Made by a program: the position numbers and the translations under genes. Below, one piece after another: positions 44,392-49,864 of a stretch of DNA of 49,864 bases (positions are counted from its first letter, which is position 1; every line of letters begins with the position of its first letter). The DNA lies in the NCBI GenBank assembly GCA_029213005.1, contig JARGPI010000041.1:1-49864 (forward strand), in the 5' to 3' direction. The notes beneath the pieces were generated by a model. It saw nothing but the letters and a program-made list of their open reading frames with translations, was not told the origin of the DNA and searched no databases. The stretch is from Verrucomicrobiales bacterium (GTDB lineage Bacteria > Verrucomicrobiota > Verrucomicrobiia > Verrucomicrobiales > DEV007).

Positions 44392-45654
44392 TTAACTGAA
44401 GAATTGCTCGATCGGTTTGCCCCGGTTGGCGACCAGAAAGGGCCTGCCTCCCGGAGAGTAGATTCTTTTTTCCAGCGACAGTCCCAATGCAGTTGCGATC
44501 GTGGCATTGAAGTCATTCACTCCGCAGGGATCCTCTTTCACTGACATAGCCCGGTCGTCGGTTTCCCCGTAGACCTGGCCACCCTGGATGCCGCCGCCTG
44601 CCAACATGGCTGAGAAACATCTGGGGAAATGATCGCGGCCTCCTCTTGTATTGATTTTGGGGGTCCGGCCGAACTCGGTTGTTAGTACGATGAGAGTTTC
44701 ATCGAATAGTCCCTCGGCTTTCAAATCATCAATTAAAGTAGCGATACCTTTGGAGAATTCATTGATTTTACCCGGGGCGCGATTCCACAAATCACCGTGC
44801 ATATCCCATCCGCCGTTGGCAACTCTCACAAAGCGGACTCCGCTTTTCACCAGTCTTTTCGAGAGCAGGAGCGCCTGCCCGAATCGCCCGTTTCCATAGG
44901 CGGCCCGGGTTTCTTTTTTCTCTTTTTTCAGATTGAACACTTCCAATTCTTTACTTTGGAGAAACTCGAGAGTGTTGTCGTAGAAATCACTATACGCCTC
45001 GACATCGTCGGTTTGATATTTATCAAGAAAGGAGCGGTTCAGGCCTTCGAGTGACTCGAGTCGCTGGTCCATCCGGTTGTTCTGTACCGGAAACTTTGAG
45101 TTTGGGAGACCTTTGGACGGGTCACTGATTGGAAGCGGTGCATACGACGCACCGAGAAATCCAGCGCCGGGCCCGCCACCGTTGATGTAAACTGTGTCGG
45201 GAAGTTGGGGATGTTGTTTTCCTAACACTTTCTGAGCCCAGCCACCCATATTGGGATGTTTGATCGCAGGGCTTTCCTGATAACCGGTCTGCATCCAGTA
45301 GGAGGCACCACCGTGGGCCCCGGTTTTGGTGCCCAGCGATCTCACTACTGCGATATCTTTAAAATTTTTAGCGAGGTCAGGCATGTATTCGCTCAACTTA
45401 ATCCCGGCGACTCCGGTATCGATCGCGCCGGTTTGACCCTGAGTGTCGGCCCCGGGTTTCGGGTCAAAGGTATCGATATGTGTCATCCCGCCCGACATAT
45501 AGATATAGATAACATGTTTCGCTTTTCCGCCACTGGATGCCGCAATCGCCTGATCCATTGTCGGTAATACGCTCAATCCGAGGGCTCCTGCGGCTGTCCT
45601 TTCGGCGAAGGCCCGTCTACTGATGGAGTCGAGGTTGTTTAGTGGGTTTCTCAT
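44392..45654 (-). CDS. DUF1501 domain protein with twin-arginine-type signal
   Basis: The product is 420 residues. The N-terminus has SRRAFAERTAAGALGLSVLP, a twin-arginine-like export signal. The body matches the DUF1501 family, a sulfatase/alkaline-phosphatase-superfamily group: HVIYIYMSGGMTHIDTFDPK, HGGASYWMQTGY, GGWDMHGDLWN, and VLTTEFGRTPKINTRGGRDH. The function is unknown; in Planctomycetes and Verrucomicrobiota these genes almost always sit next to DUF1549/DUF1553 genes, as here. The start is 7 bases after the upstream gene's stop, so the two form one operon. Confidence 0.92.
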   Translation of the reverse strand: MRNPLNNLDSISRRAFAERTAAGALGLSVLPTMDQAIAASSGGKAKHVIYIYMSGGMTHIDTFDPKPGADTQGQTGAIDTGVAGIKLSEYMPDLAKNFKDIAVVRSLGTKTGAHGGASYWMQTGYQESPAIKHPNMGGWAQKVLGKQHPQLPDTVYINGGGPGAGFLGASYAPLPISDPSKGLPNSKFPVQNNRMDQRLESLEGLNRSFLDKYQTDDVEAYSDFYDNTLEFLQSKELEVFNLKKEKKETRAAYGNGRFGQALLLSKRLVKSGVRFVRVANGGWDMHGDLWNRAPGKINEFSKGIATLIDDLKAEGLFDETLIVLTTEFGRTPKINTRGGRDHFPRCFSAMLAGGGIQGGQVYGETDDRAMSVKEDPCGVNDFNATIATALGLSLEKRIYSPGGRPFLVANRGKPIEQFFS

Positions 45655-45661
45655 GGTCGGT

Positions 45662-47788
45662 TTACTGGATAAACATAAATTCCCGGGTGTTCAGCAGAGC
45701 CCAGATAAGGTCGGAGTAATCAATAGCGGCGCCCTTGTCCCCGCCTTGAATCAACGGCTCCGCGTAAGATCGGTCCAGCGGTGTTGCCCGGCGGCTCAGG
45801 ATACTTAGGAAAATTACATCGAGACCATCATCAGCGCTGTTCTTTGATTTGGCGATCCCCACCATCTCATTCGATTCAGAGTTCATTACCTGATTGGTCA
45901 GCGAACCGTTGAGGAGCTCCATTACTTGCGGAATGGTGCCGTCCTTATTGCTGTTCTCGATAAATTTTTTATCCGACTGACCGAAGGAGTAGAGAAAGGA
46001 GCCCACCCGGTTCGGCAATGGCAATTCTGAAGCGCGGATCGTCGGGCTGACTTTCCGGTTGCGTCCGGTGGTCATCATCGATGGACCGCCCAGCTTGTCG
46101 TGCTTCGCTTTGCGCTCGAGAGCTTCCGTGTAGGTCATGGAATACCAATCGACATTCATAATTTCCTGGTATTCTTCAAGGATCCGGCTGCGGCGCTCCG
46201 GTGCTTCCGGGGCATCCACCGACATTGCGACGAATGAGTCCCAGAGCTGTTCGGCGCTCATTCGTCTCAGGATCGGCGCAGGAAAATGAAATTCGCCCCG
46301 GTCGATCATCGAAAGGGTGGGAGAGGTATAGCAGGCCTCGCGTTGATAGGTTCCGGTTTTATAGAGAACTTTGAGAAAGTCTTTGAGACTGTAGTCTACC
46401 TCTTTCATGACCTTTTCGAGGTATTTGAGAAGTTCATAGTTTTGGGCCTGCCCATCGAGGTGGCCGGGAATATTGTCGACCGGCTCGATCTGGGCGATAC
46501 CAAAAACCTGCTTCCAAAGCCGGTTTACGATATTGATGGTGAATCGGGGATTGCTCTCCGAAGTCATCCATTTGGCAAAAGCTTCGCGGGCGGAACCGGA
46601 GTCTTCCAGATTCACGGGATCACCAAAGTAGACTCCCGGGTTCACTTTTCCGTTAGGTTCGCCGTTGTCGTAGCGGTAATCGAAGGGAAGCTTTACGGTA
46701 TTGGTGTCGCCATCGCCGACACTCAGGTTGTAAGCTGACAGAAAGGTATTCAGCGGATTGAGATCCTGACCCGCCTTCTTCGCGGCCGCAGCAAAATCCT
46801 GTTTTCTGGAGTTGATCCCCCGAATCGTCTTGAGCTCCGGACCTGCCTGGTATTCCAATTTCCCGAAAAAGGCTGCCATTCTGAAAAAGTCGATCTGATA
46901 CACATCCTCAAAAGGGTGGTCGTGACACTGAGCGCAGGTAATTTCGGTTCCGGCAAAAGTCGTGAAAGTGTTCGACAGATTACAAAGCTCCATTCCGTAG
47001 TCAGTAAGCAGGTAGCCCGTCGCCGGATTATTCCAAAGGTAGCCGTTCGCTGCCAGTAACTCAGTGACGAGTTCATTCCACGGGCGGTCATGTCGGATTT
47101 GGTCTTTAATCCAGTCGACGTAAGCGCCGGACTTGAGATTATTGAAACCCTCCATACTGATGCCGTCCCGTATTCTCAGGAGATCACCCATGTAGTTAAA
47201 AAAATGACTGACAAAGGCTTCCGATTCGATCAGCTCGTCGATCAGATCGTTTCTTTTGTTCGGATTCCGACTTCTCAAAAAAGTCTGTGCTTCCCGATAG
47301 GTCGGAATTCTACCTCCAATATCCAGATAGACCCTCCGCATAAACTTTTCATCGGTAAGCCGCTGGGTCGGATGAGTCATCTTCTCCATGTGGGCCAATT
47401 TTGCCAATTGCTTATTCCGTTCGGTGGGATCGACCTCCGAATCTGCGATAAGCTCCTTTTGTTTTGCCTTGATCGAAAGATTGGCCTGCTTGAGGCCCGC
47501 CCACAGCATATCGTCGATGGTTTTCGACGCGGTCCTCAAATCAATCGGAGCATGGGCTTCTGCATATTCCCGATCCCTCTCCCTAAGTTTACTAACCGGA
47601 AATTTCACGGTCTTACCGGTTTCGAGTTCAAGTGTAACAAGACCACCGGTATATCCGACCATTCTGGCTTCGATTTTTCGACCCTGTAAATCAGTCCACC
47701 TTCTCAGTTTACCCACCGATTCAGCCAGAGCGGTTGAAGCGAGGAATACCAAAATCAAGAGAGCAGATATCAAGCTGGTTTTAGACAT
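45662..47788 (-). CDS. SHD1-DUF1549-DUF1553 secreted cytochrome-like protein
   Basis: The product is 708 residues. Signal peptide LISALLILVFLASTALAES is followed by an SHD1 (SLA1 homology) domain at about 25-75, RRWTDLQGRKIEARMVGY and VKFPVSKLRERDREY. DUF1549 spans about 85-330 (RVYLDIGGRIPTYREAQTFL), containing CAQCHDHPFEDVYQ, a CxxCH haem-attachment-like motif. DUF1553 spans about 400-650 (FTINIVNRLWKQVFG, FVAMSVDAPEAPERR). Proteins of this kind are characteristic of PVC bacteria, are exported, and are often linked to polysaccharide or sulfatase loci; the biochemical function is not established. Transcribed first in the operon with the DUF1501 gene. Confidence 0.92.
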   Translation of the reverse strand: MSKTSLISALLILVFLASTALAESVGKLRRWTDLQGRKIEARMVGYTGGLVTLELETGKTVKFPVSKLRERDREYAEAHAPIDLRTASKTIDDMLWAGLKQANLSIKAKQKELIADSEVDPTERNKQLAKLAHMEKMTHPTQRLTDEKFMRRVYLDIGGRIPTYREAQTFLRSRNPNKRNDLIDELIESEAFVSHFFNYMGDLLRIRDGISMEGFNNLKSGAYVDWIKDQIRHDRPWNELVTELLAANGYLWNNPATGYLLTDYGMELCNLSNTFTTFAGTEITCAQCHDHPFEDVYQIDFFRMAAFFGKLEYQAGPELKTIRGINSRKQDFAAAAKKAGQDLNPLNTFLSAYNLSVGDGDTNTVKLPFDYRYDNGEPNGKVNPGVYFGDPVNLEDSGSAREAFAKWMTSESNPRFTINIVNRLWKQVFGIAQIEPVDNIPGHLDGQAQNYELLKYLEKVMKEVDYSLKDFLKVLYKTGTYQREACYTSPTLSMIDRGEFHFPAPILRRMSAEQLWDSFVAMSVDAPEAPERRSRILEEYQEIMNVDWYSMTYTEALERKAKHDKLGGPSMMTTGRNRKVSPTIRASELPLPNRVGSFLYSFGQSDKKFIENSNKDGTIPQVMELLNGSLTNQVMNSESNEMVGIAKSKNSADDGLDVIFLSILSRRATPLDRSYAEPLIQGGDKGAAIDYSDLIWALLNTREFMFIQ

Positions 47789-48018
47789 AACCCGAAGTCG
47801 TTAAAACAGTATAGCCAGACCGCTTGACCAACTACCAGCTTATTCCCGGGAAAGATTGTCTATATAGCTGCGGTTTTGGAAATCAATCCTGCAACTCTTA
47901 TCATTTTTGAAATATCAATAAGGTTTGGTGTAGTTAATAAATAAATTGTAAAGCAATGATTTTCATAATAAATTGCAATGTTTATAAATTTCCTTACCCC
48001 AGCAATTATTCCTTTCCC
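47789..48018. other. AT-rich divergent intergenic region
   Basis: This is about 230 bases between the DUF1549 gene and the adhesin gene. The 47900-48000 part is strongly AT-rich (for example TTAATAAATAAATTG) and probably carries the adhesin promoter. I could not assign clear -35/-10 boxes. The minus-strand frame inside it has no protein-like character. Confidence 0.45.
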
Positions 48019-49864
48019 ATGAAGTATTTCCTCGTTATTACCCATTCCGATGGCACCGTAGAAAAAGTCCAGATCGATCTCAAAGGTCTAGATTTTTTGG
48101 TTCAGCCAGGAGATGATGTTCAGTTGGTTGACGAATTTGGTCGCCCGGTTAACGCCCAGTTGGAGCCTCAGGAGCAGGATCTGAAAATGATTCTTGAGGA
48201 CGGTCGGATCGTAAACCTTAAAAAGTTCTATCTGGAAAATGGCGAGCAGGCGGATCCGATTACGGTCACTCTGAATCCGGAAAGTATAGAGAGCGCCGAC
48301 TACGAATTTAACGCTCAGGTAGGTAATTTGCCCGGTTTATCGGACTTCACCTTGATGAGGTTTTCCAATACCGGCTACATCGAATTCGGGGACCAATTTA
48401 AGAAACTCGCAGATCTGCCGATTCCCGGTCAGAGGGAGGGTTCCAGCGGTATCAGCGGCGGTTCGGGCAGTGACCCCGAAATTGATTCTCCGCCGGTTGC
48501 AGAGCCGGATTACTCGGTGGTATCTGATGGTGAAACGGTGCTTATCGATCTCATTGGTAACGACTCGGACCCGGACGGCGCGGGAATTACTTTAGGAACA
48601 ATCGCCGGTCAGACCGTAGTGGTAGGTCAACCTATCAGACTGCCGAGCGGAGCTGTGGTCGTTCCCCGGGGAAATGGTCTTATCGAGTACGAGCCGGGTG
48701 AAGCATTTGAGGGATTAGATGTAGGCGAGTCGGATCAGGACACTTTCAGCTACACGATTGTCGATGCGTCGGGCGATACCTCCACGGCAACTGTCACAGT
48801 CGGTATCGAAGGAGTCGATAATCCCACTGAGACAAATCCCGATGAGGTAAATGTCATGGACGGCGAGACGGTATGTATTGACGTGCTCGCTAACGATGTC
48901 GATGTGGATGACAGTGACAATCCGTTAACGATAAATAATGTTGAAGCGATCCCGGCGGCTGGTGGTTCGGTAACGACAAACGGAGACAAGGTATTCTTCG
49001 ACCCGGGAACCGATTTTGAAGATCTTGATGCGGGGGAAAGTGAGATTGTCACTTTTACCTATTCGGTGGAAACGCCCGATGGTGCCACAGCTATTGAAAC
49101 CGTAACAGTGACCGTCAACGGAGCGGACGCCCCAACTGAGTCAATGCCGGACGCGGCCACCGTAACCGAAGGGGCAACGGTCTGCATCGATGTCCTCGCT
49201 AACGACTCCGATTCGGATCTAAATGATAACCCACTGGTAGTGGGAGGGGTTTCGACTCCTGCACTGGGCAATGCGACCACCGACGGTAGCAAGGTGTTTT
49301 TTGAAACAGGGACGGATTTCGAAGATCTCGGGGTGAACGAAACCTCTGTCGTTTCATTCACCTATACAGCTGAGACTCCCGATGGAGATACCGTAACGGA
49401 AACGGTAACCATTACCGTAAACGGCGAAAATGATGTTCCGGAAGCAATCGGTGAAGAAGTTGATATTACCGAACATGAGTCAATTACCGTTTCTGTTCTT
49501 CAGAATGATAGTGATCCGGACGTCAATGATACACTTACGGTGACACAGGTGTCTGATCCCGGAGTGGGGACCACCTCGTTCACCGGTAGCGACGTCAGCT
49601 TCGATCCGGGTACCGATTTTAACAGCCTGGGTGCCGGAGAGTCAGCTACAGTATCCTTTACCTATGAGATCAGCGATGACCATGGTGCTACCGATGTCGC
49701 AACCGTAACGGTAACGGTAAACGGGACCAATGATGGACCGGATGCGATTGATGATTCTTTTTCGACAACGGAAGACGCCTCCGTGGTAGTGACGACTTTG
49801 TCCAATGACAGTGATCCAGACCAGAATGACGTGTTGACGATCACTGGTGTGAGTCAGCCGCTCG
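48019..49864 (+). CDS. Large tandem-repeat adhesin, 5' part; runs off the window
   Basis: The first 615 codons are present and there is no stop. Residues 1-150 look like the N-terminal prefix domain of BapA/LapA-type RTX adhesins (DLKMILEDGRIVNLKKFYL), followed by a Gly/Ser linker (GSSGISGGSGS). There is no Sec signal peptide, which fits type I secretion. From about residue 160 come Ig/cadherin-like repeats of about 100 residues with the pattern IDVLANDSDxD, then VFFxPGTDFExL, FTY and TVTVTVNG. Units begin near 48500, 48826, 49123, 49426 and 49726. Asp-rich loops (NDSDPD) suggest calcium binding. The protein probably mediates surface attachment or aggregation. The ATG at 48019 has no clear ribosome-binding site. 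Confidence 0.82.
   Translation, partial: MKYFLVITHSDGTVEKVQIDLKGLDFLVQPGDDVQLVDEFGRPVNAQLEPQEQDLKMILEDGRIVNLKKFYLENGEQADPITVTLNPESIESADYEFNAQVGNLPGLSDFTLMRFSNTGYIEFGDQFKKLADLPIPGQREGSSGISGGSGSDPEIDSPPVAEPDYSVVSDGETVLIDLIGNDSDPDGAGITLGTIAGQTVVVGQPIRLPSGAVVVPRGNGLIEYEPGEAFEGLDVGESDQDTFSYTIVDASGDTSTATVTVGIEGVDNPTETNPDEVNVMDGETVCIDVLANDVDVDDSDNPLTINNVEAIPAAGGSVTTNGDKVFFDPGTDFEDLDAGESEIVTFTYSVETPDGATAIETVTVTVNGADAPTESMPDAATVTEGATVCIDVLANDSDSDLNDNPLVVGGVSTPALGNATTDGSKVFFETGTDFEDLGVNETSVVSFTYTAETPDGDTVTETVTITVNGENDVPEAIGEEVDITEHESITVSVLQNDSDPDVNDTLTVTQVSDPGVGTTSFTGSDVSFDPGTDFNSLGAGESATVSFTYEISDDHGATDVATVTVTVNGTNDGPDAIDDSFSTTEDASVVVTTLSNDSDPDQNDVLTITGVSQPL

Noticed and set aside
47860..48045. Minus-strand 61-codon frame in the AT-rich gap
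   Set aside because: It overlaps the adhesin start, has low-complexity composition and no recognisable motif; AT-rich chance frame.

Overview
The window looks like chromosomal DNA of a Verrucomicrobiota (PVC group) bacterium, probably in or near Verrucomicrobiales. The main clues are a DUF1549/DUF1553 cytochrome-like protein (with an SHD1 domain) paired with a DUF1501 protein, a Ser/Thr kinase fused to PEGA and formylglycine-generating-enzyme-like domains, a DUF6868 membrane protein, and a YidC with a long lysine-rich C-terminal tail. The taxonomy is an inference from gene content; no rRNA or tRNA is present. Shine-Dalgarno motifs are weak at most genes, and GTG or TTG starts occur at several (acyltransferase, MMPL transporter, YidC), so several starts are uncertain.

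Layout. 0-7 kb: GNAT acetyltransferase; overlapping acyltransferase-3/SGNH and MMPL-type transporter genes; a small secreted cysteine-rich protein on the other strand; a PcfJ-domain protein. 7-18 kb: a 7.7 kb single-gene NRPS-PKS hybrid (truncated C, A, PCP, KS, AT, KR, ACP, TE) divergent from a Wzz-like co-polymerase and a Wzy-like membrane protein, with a perfect palindrome between them. 18-21.7 kb: a secreted hypothetical protein and a Ser/Thr kinase whose 5' end is out of frame with the only ATG, at a CCC-TGA site. 21.7-26.8 kb: a fatty-acid beta-oxidation operon (thiolase, FadJ-like, acyl-CoA dehydrogenase). 26.8-31.1 kb: accessory and decaying DNA: repeats, a patatin phospholipase, an orphan RelE-like protein, a pectate lyase, a REP-type transposase remnant, and a 150-bp degenerate copy of the 3' end of the hydrolase gene that lies 2.5 kb further on. 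31.1-35.3 kb: hydrolase overlapping a pseudokinase gene, a TIM-barrel sugar isomerase-like protein, and DUF6868.

35.4-44.3 kb is core genome: rpmH, rnpA, yidD, yidC, a large AAA+ protein, and uvrA. The AAA+ protein is the most unusual gene here. A Clp-type ATPase is fused to a complete but degenerate class-I release-factor-like region (RF2-like) that has lost both the GGQ and the SPF motifs. Its place directly downstream of yidC suggests a ribosome-linked role. 44.4-49.9 kb: the DUF1501 and DUF1549/1553 pair, then the 5' part of a very large repeat adhesin that runs off the window.

Three intergenic sites carry the same 15-bp unit (consensus TGTACAGGGTACART) repeated with an exact 22-nt period. 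This is a phased tandem repeat family that no gene explains.
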